A stretch of DNA of 64,000 nt, taken from Streptomyces sp. A0958. Lineage in GTDB: Bacteria > Actinomycetota > Actinomycetes > Streptomycetales > Streptomycetaceae. Shown one piece after another: positions 1 through 10,745 of this stretch; position 1 is the stretch's first letter, and every line of letters begins with the position of its first letter. A model generated the notes under the pieces. That model had not been told where the DNA came from. It saw nothing but the letters and a program-made list of their open reading frames with translations, and made no database searches. The position numbers and the translations under genes were made by a program. Where the stretch lies: NCBI RefSeq assembly GCF_004795035.1, contig NZ_SSBK01000011.1, forward strand, positions 1-64,000. Reading direction: 5' to 3'.

Positions 1-114
1 CCGGCCCGGGGCGTGGCCCCCGGCCAGGCGGTCGTGCTCTACGACGGGACGCGCGTGGTCGGCTCCGCGACGATCGCGACGACGGTGCGCCGGGAGCGGG
101 CGGCGGCGAGCTGA
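1..114 (+). CDS. mnmA: tRNA-specific 2-thiouridylase MnmA, C-terminal end (partial)
   Basis: Frame 1 is open from the first base to TGA at 112-114 and gives 37 residues including GVAPGQAVVLYDG and VVGSATI. This matches the C-terminal beta-barrel end of MnmA, where the PGQ(A/S)VV-Y motif followed by a V-G-G/S-A-I strand is typical. MnmA is the cytosolic enzyme that thiolates U34 of tRNAs for Lys, Glu and Gln using sulfur relayed from cysteine desulfurase. The start and catalytic cysteines lie outside the window, so only the tail can be judged. In Streptomyces mnmA lies upstream of the ligA region, which fits the neighbours here. A small GC-rich hairpin follows the stop. Confidence 0.8.
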   Translation, partial: PARGVAPGQAVVLYDGTRVVGSATIATTVRRERAAAS

Positions 115-121
115 GAACCGC

Positions 122-137
122 GCGGGGGAAGCCCCGC
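122..137 (+). terminator. small hairpin after mnmA
   Basis: GCGGGG (122-127) and CCCCGC (132-137) pair around a GAAG loop just after the mnmA stop. There is no T run. It sits between mnmA and the convergent gene on the minus strand, so a terminator role is plausible but weakly supported. Confidence 0.35.
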
Positions 138-211
138 ACGGCTACGCCCGACCCCAGTACGGGCGTGGCCGCGCGGGGCGCTCACGGCCCCCCGGGCCCG
201 CCCGGCGCGTG

Positions 212-1012
212 TCAGGACGCCTGGCGGGCGTACACGTCACGGCCGAAGAACTCCGCCAGCACCGGGGCGATCACGTGGGGTGCCAGTTCACGGGTCTGGC
301 CCGTCAGCGTGCGGTGGCGGCCCCGGGGCAGGGCGTCCGCCAGCTGCCGGGTCGCCGTTCGCGCGGTCGCCGAGCTGAAACCGCCGCAGACCACCAGGGT
401 CCGCGCCGTGGCCGGGGCGAACCGCGCGGCCGGCACCGAACCGTCGCCCAGCACCGCGTCGTCGTACGCCAGTGTGTGCGCCACGGATTCCAGGGTCCGC
501 CACAGCGGCGCCCTCCGCATCCTGGCGACCGTAGCCGCCGGGACACCCGTGACCGTCAGGAACAGCTCCACCGCCCCGCCCCGGTCCCCGGCGGACAGCA
601 GCCGGTGCAGCCGGGCCGTGCAGTCGGCCTTGAACAGCAGCCCGGCCCGCCCCGGCGTGTACGGCGGCTCGTACACCGCGAGCCGGTCCGCCGGCACCCC
701 GGCGGCCCGCGCCTCCAGGGCCAGCGCGCCGCCCGCCCCGACACCGAACACCGAGGGGCTGCCGCCCGTCACGGCGGCCAGCGCCGCCAGGTCCTCGATC
801 TCGCGCTCCACCGCGTACCGCGCCCCGTCCCCGCTGGCGCCCCGGCCGCGCCGGTCGTACGTGACGACGTGGAAGCGCGGCGCGAGCAGGCGGGCGAGCG
901 GGGCCTCGGTCTCCGCCGTGCTCAGTGCCCCGCCCACCAGGATGACCGGCGGCCCTTCGCCCCGGCGCCGGTAGGCGATCAGGGTGCCGTCGCGGGAAAG
1001 AGTCCTGTCCAT
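212..1012 (-). CDS. alpha/beta-fold hydrolase-like protein lacking the nucleophile serine
   Basis: The 266-residue protein has the layout of a small alpha/beta hydrolase: an early beta strand ending in VILVGGAL (about 23-30), the VVTYDRRGRGAS turn (49-60) typical of strand 4 and the following helix, and a nucleophile-elbow region at 88-95. The expected G-x-S-x-G reads G90-V91-G92-A93-G94, so the catalytic serine is replaced by glycine. A C-terminal histidine (in ELAPHV) remains. It may be a non-hydrolytic member such as a binding protein, or use another residue. The start is ATG at 1012. It converges on mnmA and is followed upstream by the DUF427 gene in the same direction. No partner reveals a substrate. 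Confidence 0.75.
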   Translation of the reverse strand: MDRTLSRDGTLIAYRRRGEGPPVILVGGALSTAETEAPLARLLAPRFHVVTYDRRGRGASGDGARYAVEREIEDLAALAAVTGGSPSVFGVGAGGALALEARAAGVPADRLAVYEPPYTPGRAGLLFKADCTARLHRLLSAGDRGGAVELFLTVTGVPAATVARMRRAPLWRTLESVAHTLAYDDAVLGDGSVPAARFAPATARTLVVCGGFSSATARTATRQLADALPRGRHRTLTGQTRELAPHVIAPVLAEFFGRDVYARQAS

Positions 1013-1101
1013 GCGAGGGTGGACTGCCGGACGCCCAGGAACTCATCGGCGGCGGCGGAGAATTCTCCGGACCCCGCTCCGCCGGGGCCGCTGCCGCCGG
1101 A

Positions 1102-1437
1102 TCAGCGGGCGACGAGCTCGGTGTCGTAGAAGCAGAAGTGGTCCCTGATCGCCTCCACTTCGGCCTTCGGCTCCTCGTACGCCCAGACCAGATCGGCCGC
1201 GCCCGGTAGCGACCAGTAGGAGGCGTCCCCCTTGAACGGGCAGTGCGTGCGGGTGTCCGACGGCGTCAGCAACTCCGTACGGACGTCCTCGGGCGGCAGG
1301 TAGTAGCGGTCCGGACAGCCCGTCTCGCGCAGGACGAGCGGGCGCCGGCTCTCGGCGAGCAGCAGGCCGTCGCGGACCACGCGCACGTGCTCGGTGCCGG
1401 GCTCGACGGTGATGCGGTGTCCTCGGGTGGAAGTCAT
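1102..1437 (-). CDS. DUF427 domain-containing protein
   Basis: A 111-residue protein matching the DUF427 family, small actinobacterial beta-barrel proteins. Recognisable features are the N-terminal RVVRDGLLLAESRRPLVLRE strand pair, the YYLPPEDVR segment, THCPFKGDASYW and the closing WAYEEP...FYD. The family is conserved but has no agreed biochemical function. ATG at 1437 is preceded by GAGAGAA as ribosome-binding site. It is transcribed towards the hydrolase-like gene 89 bases away and may be cotranscribed with it. Confidence 0.85.
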   Translation of the reverse strand: MTSTRGHRITVEPGTEHVRVVRDGLLLAESRRPLVLRETGCPDRYYLPPEDVRTELLTPSDTRTHCPFKGDASYWSLPGAADLVWAYEEPKAEVEAIRDHFCFYDTELVAR

Positions 1438-1514
1438 ATTTCTCTCAGCCGTCCCGGGGGCGGGATTCTTCCCCGGCCGCCGGTCCGCCGACGGCGGGCT
1501 CTACCGTGGCAGCC

Positions 1515-2054
1515 ATGAACATCTGCGTCTTCCTCTCCGCCGCCGACCTTCCCGACCGCTACACCGTGCCCGCCCGTGAGTTCGCCGAGCTGATCGGCCG
1601 CGGCGGGCACACCCTGGTCTGGGGCGGCTCGGAGAGCGGGCTGATGAAGGTCGTCGCCGACGGCGTCCAGGAGGCGGGCGGAAAGCTCGTCGGGGTGTCG
1701 GTGGACTTCCTGGCCGCCAAGGCGCGGACCGACGCCGACGAGATGGTGATCGCGGGCGACCTCGCCGAGCGCAAGGCCCTGCTCCTGGCGAAGGCCGACG
1801 CGGTCGTGATCATGGTCGGCGGCACCGGGACGCTGGACGAGGCCACCGAGATCCTGGAGCTGAAGAAGCACGGCAAGCACACCAAGCCGGTCGTCCTGCT
1901 CAACACCGCGGGCTTCTACGACGGGCTGCGCCAGCAGTTCCAGCGCATGGAGGACGAGGGCTTCCTGCCGCTCCCGCTGACCGAGCTGGTCTTCTTCGCC
2001 GAGGACGGGGTCGGCGCCCTGGCCTACCTGGAGGAGTGGGCCGGCCTGCAGTGA
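1515..2054 (+). CDS. LOG/TIGR00730-family protein (cytokinin phosphoribohydrolase-like)
   Basis: About 179 residues from ATG 1515; GTG at 1506 in the same frame would add three residues. It has a Rossmann-like lysine-decarboxylase/LOG fold: an N-terminal ICVFLSA strand, LVWGGSESGLMKVVADG, then ERKALLLAKADA and VGGTGTLDEATEIL. The last two correspond to the LOG family's ERK and PGGxGTxxE motifs; Val replaces the usual Pro. LOG proteins release the base from nucleoside 5'-monophosphates of cytokinin type, and many bacterial members act as nucleotide hydrolases of uncertain substrate. The last codons lie inside a 42-bp tandem repeat that duplicates the C-terminal codons and stop (see 2024-2149). 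It is cytosolic and the genes around it do not give its role. Confidence 0.8.
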   Translation: MNICVFLSAADLPDRYTVPAREFAELIGRGGHTLVWGGSESGLMKVVADGVQEAGGKLVGVSVDFLAAKARTDADEMVIAGDLAERKALLLAKADAVVIMVGGTGTLDEATEILELKKHGKHTKPVVLLNTAGFYDGLRQQFQRMEDEGFLPLPLTELVFFAEDGVGALAYLEEWAGLQ

Positions 2055-2149
2055 CAGGCGGTGTCCTATCTGGAGGAGTGGGCCGGCCCGCAGTGACAGG
2101 CGGTGCCCTACCTGGAGGAGTGGGCCGGCCCGCAGTGACAGGCGGTGCC
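2024..2149 (+). repeat. three tandem 42-bp units covering a gene's 3' end and stop
   Basis: Units at 2024-2065, 2066-2107 and 2108-2149 are nearly identical, differing at only a few positions. Each encodes YLEEWAG(L/P)Q-stop-QAV in the frame of the upstream LOG-type gene. Because 42 is a multiple of three, the frame and the TGA are kept in each copy. The array ends 18 bases before the SDR start codon. Confidence 0.95.
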
Positions 2150-2167
2150 GGGTGCGACGATGGGGCC

Positions 2168-2857
2168 ATGTCCACTCACCTCATCACCGGTGCCGGCTCC
2201 GGCATCGGCGCAGCGGTCGCCCGCCGTCTCACCGAGCGCGGGGACGACCTCGTCCTGCTGGCCCGCGACGCGGGCCGCGCCAAGGAGCTGGCCGCGCTCC
2301 ACCCCGGCGCCCGCACCCTCGTCGGCGACCTGTCCAACCCGGACCGGCTCTCCTGGGCCTTCGCCCAGCAGCCGATGCCGGAACGGCTCGACTCGCTGCT
2401 GCACATCGCGGGCGTCGTGGAACTCGGCCGGGTCGGCGAGCTCACCCCCAAGGCCTGGCACCTCCAGCTCAACGCCAACCTCGTCGCCCCCGCCGAGCTG
2501 ACCCGCCTCGTCCTGCCCCAGCTGCGCGTCGCCCAGGGCCACGTCCTGTTCGTCAACTCCGGGGCCGGGCTCTCCGCGAGCGCCGAGTGGAGCGCGTACG
2601 CCGCGAGCAAGCACGGGCTGAAGGCGCTCGCCGACGCCCTGCGCCACGAGGAGCACGGCAACGGGGTCCGGGTCACGTCCGTCTACCCCGGCCGCACCGC
2701 GAGCCCCATGCAGGCCAAGGTCCACCAGCAGGAGGGCAAGGAGTACGACCCGGCCCGCTGGATCGACCCCGAGTCCGTCGCCACCACGATCCTGATGGCG
2801 CTCGACCTGCCCCGCGACGCCGAGGTCAACGACCTCACGGTGCGCCCCGGCCGCTGA
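2168..2857 (+). CDS. SDR-family NAD(P)-dependent oxidoreductase
   Basis: A 229-residue classical short-chain dehydrogenase/reductase. The N-terminal cofactor motif TGAGSGIG is at about residues 6-13; the usual NNAG appears as HIAG. The catalytic region has Ser in FVNSGAG and the YxxxK pair in YAASKHG. The length is near the family norm of about 250. ATG 2168 is the first start after the tandem repeat and gives the canonical N-terminus STHLITGAG. Substrate cannot be told from sequence. It lies 34 bases upstream of the MetE-like gene and ligA on the same strand, so it may be the first gene of that run. Confidence 0.88.
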   Translation: MSTHLITGAGSGIGAAVARRLTERGDDLVLLARDAGRAKELAALHPGARTLVGDLSNPDRLSWAFAQQPMPERLDSLLHIAGVVELGRVGELTPKAWHLQLNANLVAPAELTRLVLPQLRVAQGHVLFVNSGAGLSASAEWSAYAASKHGLKALADALRHEEHGNGVRVTSVYPGRTASPMQAKVHQQEGKEYDPARWIDPESVATTILMALDLPRDAEVNDLTVRPGR

Positions 2858-2891
2858 CCGTACGGGGGGCGGACCGCCGTAGGCTTCCCGC

Positions 2892-3917
2892 GTGAGCGAG
2901 AAGAGCGAGTTCAGGGATTGCCCGGCCACCGGAATCGGTTCGATGCCCGGGTCAGACGCCCGGGAGGCGGCGAAGACCGTCACCGGCTCCTTCGGTGACG
3001 GCCAGGGCATGCCGTACCTGGCGGAACTGCCCGCCCGGGGGCCGGGCGCGGACATGATCGGGCGGACGATCGGGCTGCTGGCCGAGATGTACGGGCACGT
3101 CGAGCCGAGCGGCTGGCGCATCAGCGACCGGCCGGGCCGCGACACCCGCCGGGCCCGGTCCTGGCTCGGCGAGGACCTGGACGCCCTGGAGGAGTTCACC
3201 CAGGGCTACGAGGGCCCGCTCAAGGTGCAGGCCGTCGGCCCCTGGACGCTGGCCGCAGCCCTGGAGCGCCGGGGCGGCGAGGCGTTCCTCGGCGACCCGG
3301 GCGCCTGCCGCGACCTGGCGCACTCGCTGGCCGAGGGGCTGCGCGGCCACCTCGCCGAGGTGCGGCGCCGGATGCCCGGCGCGCGCCTCGCCCTCCAGCT
3401 GGACGAACCCTCCCTCACCGGGGTCCTGCTCGGCCGGATCAGGACCGCCAGCGGCTACCGCACCTACCGGGCCGTGGACCGCCAGATCGTGGAGGACACC
3501 CTGCGCGAGGTGCTGGACGCGGCGGGCGGGACCGCCACGCTCGTGCACACCTGCGCCCCCGAGGTGCCGTTCGCGCTGCTGCGCAGGGCCGGGGCGGACG
3601 GGATCTCGTTCGATTTCTCCCTTCTCACCGAGCGTGAGGACGAGGCGATCGGGGAAGCCGTCGAGGGCGGCACCCGGCTGTTCCTCGGGGTGGTGCCGGG
3701 CATCGACCCGGCTTCGGGCGGATTGTCGGACCCGGGCGGTAGCGTCATGGGTGTCAGGACGCTGTGGCGCAGGCTGGGGCTGAATCCGGGGACTCTGACC
3801 GAGTCCGTGACGGTCACTCCCTCGTGCGGTCTCGCGGGTGCGTCGCCCGCGTACGCACGGGCCGCGCTCGCCCATTGCGCCCGGGCCGCTAAATCGCTCG
3901 CAGACAACCCTGAGTAA
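2892..3917 (+). CDS. cobalamin-independent methionine synthase-like (MetE C-terminal type) protein
   Basis: A 341-residue single-domain member of the UROD/MetE barrel superfamily, much shorter than full MetE (about 750). The N-terminus ATGIGSMPG and the core LQLDEPSL are typical of actinobacterial 'vitamin-B12 independent methionine synthase family' proteins. Candidate zinc ligands are H219 and C221 (HTCAPE) and C312 (PSCGLAGAS), matching the MetE His-x-Cys and the C-terminal Cys. Methyl transfer to homocysteine or a related thiol is an inference. GTG at 2892 is used. In Streptomyces it is commonly found just upstream of ligA, as here (30-base gap). Confidence 0.82.
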   Translation: MSEKSEFRDCPATGIGSMPGSDAREAAKTVTGSFGDGQGMPYLAELPARGPGADMIGRTIGLLAEMYGHVEPSGWRISDRPGRDTRRARSWLGEDLDALEEFTQGYEGPLKVQAVGPWTLAAALERRGGEAFLGDPGACRDLAHSLAEGLRGHLAEVRRRMPGARLALQLDEPSLTGVLLGRIRTASGYRTYRAVDRQIVEDTLREVLDAAGGTATLVHTCAPEVPFALLRRAGADGISFDFSLLTEREDEAIGEAVEGGTRLFLGVVPGIDPASGGLSDPGGSVMGVRTLWRRLGLNPGTLTESVTVTPSCGLAGASPAYARAALAHCARAAKSLADNPE

Positions 3918-3932
3918 CGGGGCGCTGGGTAA

Positions 3933-6176
<2,244 letters not shown>

Positions 6177-6406
6177 GAGGCGGCCGACATACCGTCGGTT
6201 TCACTCGTTCGGGCGCATAGCAGATGCTGACGGATGGTCGGTTCGCATTCGGGCAAGAGCGGTAGACCGCTGCCCGTAGAAGTCCTCCGCGGCCTACTGT
6301 TGGAAGATGCGCCCTCGGACCCGGCCACCGGGCGAGGACCGGGGCGTGGTGGCACGGAACGGAATCATCGGGTGACATCGGCATCGCCGGCTGTGAGAGG
6401 GACGGA

Positions 6407-8581
6407 ATGAAACCGACCGAGAGCGCCGCACCGGTGGCGCGGCTGCAAGGTTTCGTGAGCCTCACCCCCAAAGTGGGTGCCGTCGTCGTGGCCCTCGCCA
6501 CGGTCCAGCTCGCGACCGGCTTCTACCGCGCCCTCAGCCGCGGACACGCCCTCTTCCCGGACGGCCGGGCCGGCTGGTCGCTCGCCGTCCTCACCGGCAT
6601 CGTCGTCGGCCACCTCGTCGCCCTCGGCCGCGACCGCTGGTGGGGCGGCACCGGCTCCGGCGCCGCGCTCACCCTGGCCGTCCTGCTGCTCTACGGCTGG
6701 GTGCCCGCCGGCCTCGTCAGCCTCGTCGTGGTCGTCCTCGTCGGCGTCGCCCGCAGACACCGCTGGTGGCAGGGGCTCCTGCACGGGGCGGTGGACATCG
6801 TCGGGGTGGGCGCGGCGGCCCTGGTGCTCGCCGCGTTCGGCGAGGTGCAGTCCGTCGAGTCGCCCTGGCAGCCACTCGACTGGGGCATCGACGCCGTCCC
6901 GGAAGTCCTGCTCGCCGCCTCCACCTACCTGCTCGTCACCCGGGTCCTGCTGTGGTACTCGCGGGCCCAGCCGGGCGGCGGCCTGCCCACCGTCGCCCGC
7001 ACCGCGCTGCTGCGCCAGGGCCTCGTCGCGGTCGCCCTGCTCGGCATCGCCCCGCTGATCTGCGTCGTCGCGATGGCCAGACCCATCCTGCTGCCGCTCT
7101 TCGCGGTGCCGCTGATCGCGCTCGACTCCACCCTCTGGATCGCCCGCGCCCGCGCCGAGGAGCAGCTGCGCGACCCGCTGACCGGGCTGCCCAACCGGCA
7201 GTGGCTGCTGGAGCGGACCTGGACGGCGCTGGAGGAGGCCGAGAGCATCGGCGGCCGGGTCGGCCTGGTCCTGATCGACCTCGACCGCTTCCGTGCGGTC
7301 AACGACACGCTCGGCCATCTCGCCGGCGACCGGCTGCTGCTCCAGATAGCGGAGCGGCTGCGGCTGGCCCTGCCGCGCGGCGCGGAGGCGGCCCGGCTCG
7401 GCGGCGACGAGTTCGCCGTCCTGCTGCCCACCGCCGACTCCACCACCAGCGCCCAGCGCGTCGCCCGCCACCTGGTCGCCGAGCTGTCCTCGCCGCTCGA
7501 CCTGGACGGCCTCACCCTGGTCCTGGAGGCCAGCGCCGGGGTCGCCGTCTTCCCGGAGCACGCGCTGGACGCGGAGGGGCTGCTGCGCCGGGCGGACGTG
7601 GCGATGTACCAGGCCAAGCGCGACCGCACGGGCGTGGAGGTGTACGAGTCGAAGCGCGACAGCAACACCCCGGACCGGCTCGGCCTCCTCGGCGACCTGC
7701 GCCGCGCGCTGGACGCGGGCGAGGTGGAGCTGCACTACCAGCCCAAGGTCCGCTTCGACGGCCAGGTGGCCGGCCTTGAGGCGCTGGTGCGCTGGGTGCA
7801 CCCGGAGCGCGGCCGGGTCCCCCCGGACGAGTTCATCGCCATCGCCGAGTCCTCCGGCCTGATGCCGCACCTGACGGAGTACGTCCTGGAGACGGCGCTC
7901 GCCCAGGTCGCCCGGTGGCGCGCGCAGGGCCTCTTCGTACCCGTCGCGGTCAACGTCTCCCCGCGCGACGTGCACACCCCCGGGTTCGCGGGCGGCGTCG
8001 CGGCCCGGCTCGCCCGGCACGGCGTCCCCGCGGGAGCGCTCCAGCTGGAGATAACGGAGCACGTACTCCTGGAGGACCCGCAGCGGGCCGCGGACACGCT
8101 GGCCGGGCTGACCGGGCACGGCGTGAAGATGTCCCTGGACGACTTCGGCACCGGGTACTCCTCGCTGGTCCATCTGCGCCGCCTGCCGGTCAGCGAGCTG
8201 AAGATCGACCGGTCCTTCGTGGCCCGGCTCGCCATCGACCACGAGGACGCGGAGATCGTCCGCTGCACGATCGACCTGGCGCACTCGCTCGGGCTGCTGG
8301 TCGTCGCGGAGGGCGTCGAGGACGACGAGACCTGGGAGCGGCTGCGGGACCTGCGCTGCGACGCGGTCCAGGGCTGGCTGGTGGCGGCCGCGATGCCGCC
8401 CCAGGAGACGACCGCGTGGCTGCGGGCCCGGGGCGAGCACGGCTGGCGCAGACCGGCCGAGCTGGCGGCCGCGGCGGCTGCGGCAGCGGCGGCGGCGAGC
8501 GTGGCGGCAGCGGCGCCGCCGCCCGAGCTGGAGCAGCGGCCCTCCGGGCGGACGGCCGGTTCACGGCCGTCACCGACGTAG
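6407..8581 (+). CDS. rmdB: membrane GGDEF-EAL protein, cyclic di-GMP phosphodiesterase of RmdB type
   Basis: 724 residues. The first ~230 residues hold several hydrophobic membrane segments, followed by a GGDEF domain with the motif intact at 332-336 but no RxxD inhibitory site in the usual position. An EAL domain has E458-A-L, the [10 protein letters not shown] loop at 578 onward and VAEGVED near the C-terminus, so the phosphodiesterase residues are retained. The C-tail is an Ala-rich linker. From memory, the S. coelicolor gene between ligA and gatC (SCO5495) is RmdB, a c-di-GMP phosphodiesterase affecting development; assignment rests on this synteny and domain layout. ATG 6407 has a GAGGGA site 5 bases upstream. 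The 230-base gap before it shows no clear gene. Confidence 0.87.
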   Translation: MKPTESAAPVARLQGFVSLTPKVGAVVVALATVQLATGFYRALSRGHALFPDGRAGWSLAVLTGIVVGHLVALGRDRWWGGTGSGAALTLAVLLLYGWVPAGLVSLVVVVLVGVARRHRWWQGLLHGAVDIVGVGAAALVLAAFGEVQSVESPWQPLDWGIDAVPEVLLAASTYLLVTRVLLWYSRAQPGGGLPTVARTALLRQGLVAVALLGIAPLICVVAMARPILLPLFAVPLIALDSTLWIARARAEEQLRDPLTGLPNRQWLLERTWTALEEAESIGGRVGLVLIDLDRFRAVNDTLGHLAGDRLLLQIAERLRLALPRGAEAARLGGDEFAVLLPTADSTTSAQRVARHLVAELSSPLDLDGLTLVLEASAGVAVFPEHALDAEGLLRRADVAMYQAKRDRTGVEVYESKRDSNTPDRLGLLGDLRRALDAGEVELHYQPKVRFDGQVAGLEALVRWVHPERGRVPPDEFIAIAESSGLMPHLTEYVLETALAQVARWRAQGLFVPVAVNVSPRDVHTPGFAGGVAARLARHGVPAGALQLEITEHVLLEDPQRAADTLAGLTGHGVKMSLDDFGTGYSSLVHLRRLPVSELKIDRSFVARLAIDHEDAEIVRCTIDLAHSLGLLVVAEGVEDDETWERLRDLRCDAVQGWLVAAAMPPQETTAWLRARGEHGWRRPAELAAAAAAAAAAASVAAAAPPPELEQRPSGRTAGSRPSPT

Positions 8582-8684
8582 AGCCGTCCCCCCTCGGAGG
8601 CGAATCCGGCAGGTGGCCGTGGGCGGTGCGGGCGACCCCATAGGATTGGGCCAAAACCACACACCAACCCCTGAGGATCGCTGC

Positions 8685-8981
8685 ATGCCTGGCATCACGC
8701 GCGAGGAGGTCGCCCACCTCGCCCGGCTGGCGCGTCTGGAGCTGAAGGGCGAAGAGCTCGATCACTTCGCCGGTCAGCTCGACGACATCATCGGCGCGGT
8801 CGCCCGCGTCTCCGAGGTCGCCGACCAAGACGTACCGCCGACCTCCCACCCGCTGCCGCTGACGAACGTCATGCGGGCGGACGTGGTCCGCCCGTCCCTC
8901 ACCCCCGAGCAGGCGCTCTCCGGGGCTCCGGCCCAGGAGCAGCAGCGTTTCAAGGTGCCGCAGATCCTGGGGGAGGACTGA
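8685..8981 (+). CDS. gatC: aspartyl/glutamyl-tRNA amidotransferase subunit C
   Basis: A 98-residue protein starting [20 protein letters not shown], the standard GatC N-terminus, and ending in the family's ...[10 protein letters not shown] tail. GatC wraps around GatA and stabilises the GatCAB complex, which converts Glu-tRNA(Gln) and Asp-tRNA(Asn) to the amide forms. ATG 8685 with GAGGAT upstream fits the length of homologues. It is the first gene of gatC-gatA-(small gene)-gatB; gatA starts five bases after its stop, indicating translational coupling. Confidence 0.95.
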   Translation: MPGITREEVAHLARLARLELKGEELDHFAGQLDDIIGAVARVSEVADQDVPPTSHPLPLTNVMRADVVRPSLTPEQALSGAPAQEQQRFKVPQILGED

Positions 8982-8986
8982 CAGCC

Positions 8987-10489
8987 ATGACGGACATCAG
9001 CAGCATCATCAAGCTCACCGCGGCCGAGATCGCCGCGAAGATCGCCTCCGGCGAGCTCACGGCCGTCGAGGTCACCGAGGCCCACCTGGCCCGGATCGAG
9101 GCCGTGGACGAGAAGGTCCACGCCTTCCTGCACGTCGACCGCGAGGGCGCGCTCGCGCAGGCCCGCGCCGTGGACGCCAAGAAGGCGGCGGGCGAGAAGC
9201 TCGGCCCGCTGGCCGGCGTCCCGCTCGCGCTGAAGGACATCTTCACCACGAAGGACATGCCGACCACCGTCGGCTCGAAGATCCTCGAGGGCTGGGTTCC
9301 GCCGTACGACGCGACCCTCACCCAGAAGCTGAAGGCCGCCGGCGTCGTCATCCTCGGCAAGACCAACATGGACGAGTTCGCCATGGGGTCGTCCACCGAG
9401 AACAGCGCCTACGGCCCCACCGGCAACCCCTGGGACCTCACCCGCATCCCCGGCGGCTCCGGCGGCGGCTCCTCGGCCGCCCTCGCCTCCTTCGAGGCCC
9501 CCCTCGCCATCGGCACGGACACCGGCGGCTCCATCCGCCAGCCCGCCGCCGTCACCGGCACCGTCGGCGTCAAGCCCACCTACGGCGGGGTCTCCCGCTA
9601 CGGCATGGTCGCCTTCTCCTCCTCGCTCGACCAGGGCGGCCCCTGCGCCCGCACGGTCCTGGACGCGGCCCTGCTGCACGAGGCCATCGCCGGGCACGAC
9701 CCGATGGACTCCACGTCCATCGACGCGCCGGTCCCGCCGGTGGTCGAGGCCGCGCGCAACGGCTCCGTACAGGGCATGCGCGTCGGCGTCGTCAAGCAGT
9801 TCTCCGGCAAGGGCTACCAGGCCGGCGTCGTCCAGCGCTTCGAGGAATCGGTCGAGCTGCTGAAGTCGCTCGGCGCCACGGTGGTCGAGCTGGACTGCCC
9901 GACCTTCGACCTCGCCCTTTCGGCTTACTACCTGATCGCGCCGTCCGAGTGCTCCTCGAACCTCGCCCGGTTCGACGCCATGCGCTATGGCCTGCGGGTC
10001 GGCGACGACGGCACGAAGTCCGCCGAGGACGTCACCGCGCTCACCCGCGAGGCCGGCTTCGGCGACGAGGTCAAGCGCCGCGTCATCCTCGGCACGTACG
10101 CGCTCAGCTCCGGCTACTACGACGCGTACTACGGCTCGGCGCAGAAGGTCCGCACCCTGATCACGCGGGAGTTCGAGCAGGCCTTCGAGCAGGTCGATGT
10201 GATCGTCTCGCCGACGACGCCCACCACCGCCTTCCCGATCGGCGAGCGCGCCGACGACCCGATGGCGATGTACCTGGCCGACCTGTGCACCATTCCGACC
10301 AACCTGGCGGGCAACGCCGCCATGTCGCTGCCCTGCGGCCTGGCGCCCGAGGACGGCCTGCCGGTCGGGCTGCAGATCATCGCCCCCGCCATGAAGGACG
10401 ACCGGCTCTACAAGGTCGGAGCCGCCGTCGAGGCCGCATTCGTGGAAAAGTGGGGGCACCCACTGCTCGAGGAGGCTCCGTCGCTGTGA
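8987..10489 (+). CDS. gatA: aspartyl/glutamyl-tRNA amidotransferase subunit A
   Basis: A 500-residue amidase-signature enzyme that releases ammonia from glutamine for transamidation. The catalytic triad can be read as K83 (ALKDIF), cis-Ser S158 ([10 protein letters not shown]) and nucleophile S182 ([11 protein letters not shown]), each offset by four from the well-known S. aureus residues. Full length for GatA. ATG 8987 lies five bases after gatC. The next gene's ATG lies five bases past its stop, so the cluster reads as one operon. Confidence 0.97.
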   Translation: MTDISSIIKLTAAEIAAKIASGELTAVEVTEAHLARIEAVDEKVHAFLHVDREGALAQARAVDAKKAAGEKLGPLAGVPLALKDIFTTKDMPTTVGSKILEGWVPPYDATLTQKLKAAGVVILGKTNMDEFAMGSSTENSAYGPTGNPWDLTRIPGGSGGGSSAALASFEAPLAIGTDTGGSIRQPAAVTGTVGVKPTYGGVSRYGMVAFSSSLDQGGPCARTVLDAALLHEAIAGHDPMDSTSIDAPVPPVVEAARNGSVQGMRVGVVKQFSGKGYQAGVVQRFEESVELLKSLGATVVELDCPTFDLALSAYYLIAPSECSSNLARFDAMRYGLRVGDDGTKSAEDVTALTREAGFGDEVKRRVILGTYALSSGYYDAYYGSAQKVRTLITREFEQAFEQVDVIVSPTTPTTAFPIGERADDPMAMYLADLCTIPTNLAGNAAMSLPCGLAPEDGLPVGLQIIAPAMKDDRLYKVGAAVEAAFVEKWGHPLLEEAPSL

Positions 10490-10494
10490 GTGCC

Positions 10495-10728
10495 ATGGCA
10501 AAGCAGGCCAAGAACTTCAAGAAGTCGAAGACCGGGCTGTACGTATCGCTCGGCACCACCGCGTTCGGCGCGATCAGCGTCGCCAAGCAGGCGAAGCTCG
10601 CGCGCAACGACAACGACATGCTGCGGCTCGTCGACGCCGCGGTGTCCGCCGCCGCCATCGTCACGGGCCTCGCGATCCTCTATCGCGAACTGAAGCGTCT
10701 CGGCGACGACGACGTTCTGCTGGGCTGA
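10495..10728 (+). CDS. conserved small protein between gatA and gatB
   Basis: A 77-residue protein starting [16 protein letters not shown]. The N-terminus is very basic, followed by a moderately hydrophobic helix ([19 protein letters not shown]), then [20 protein letters not shown], which looks like a membrane helix, and an acidic tail (GDDDVLLG). No known domain recognised. It starts five bases after gatA and ends 17 bases before gatB, so it must be cotranscribed with the amidotransferase genes. I recall similar small proteins at this place in other Streptomyces, but a role in amidotransferase function is not shown. Confidence 0.8.
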   Translation: MAKQAKNFKKSKTGLYVSLGTTAFGAISVAKQAKLARNDNDMLRLVDAAVSAAAIVTGLAILYRELKRLGDDDVLLG

Positions 10729-10745
10729 GAGGGAAAGTTTTCACC

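Noticed and set aside
6234..6410. 58-codon plus-strand frame whose stop overlaps the start of the GGDEF-EAL gene
   Set aside because: Tempting as a coupled small gene, but codon third positions are not G/C-biased (AGA, CTA, TTG, GAT), there is no ribosome-binding site, and the sequence shows no domain.
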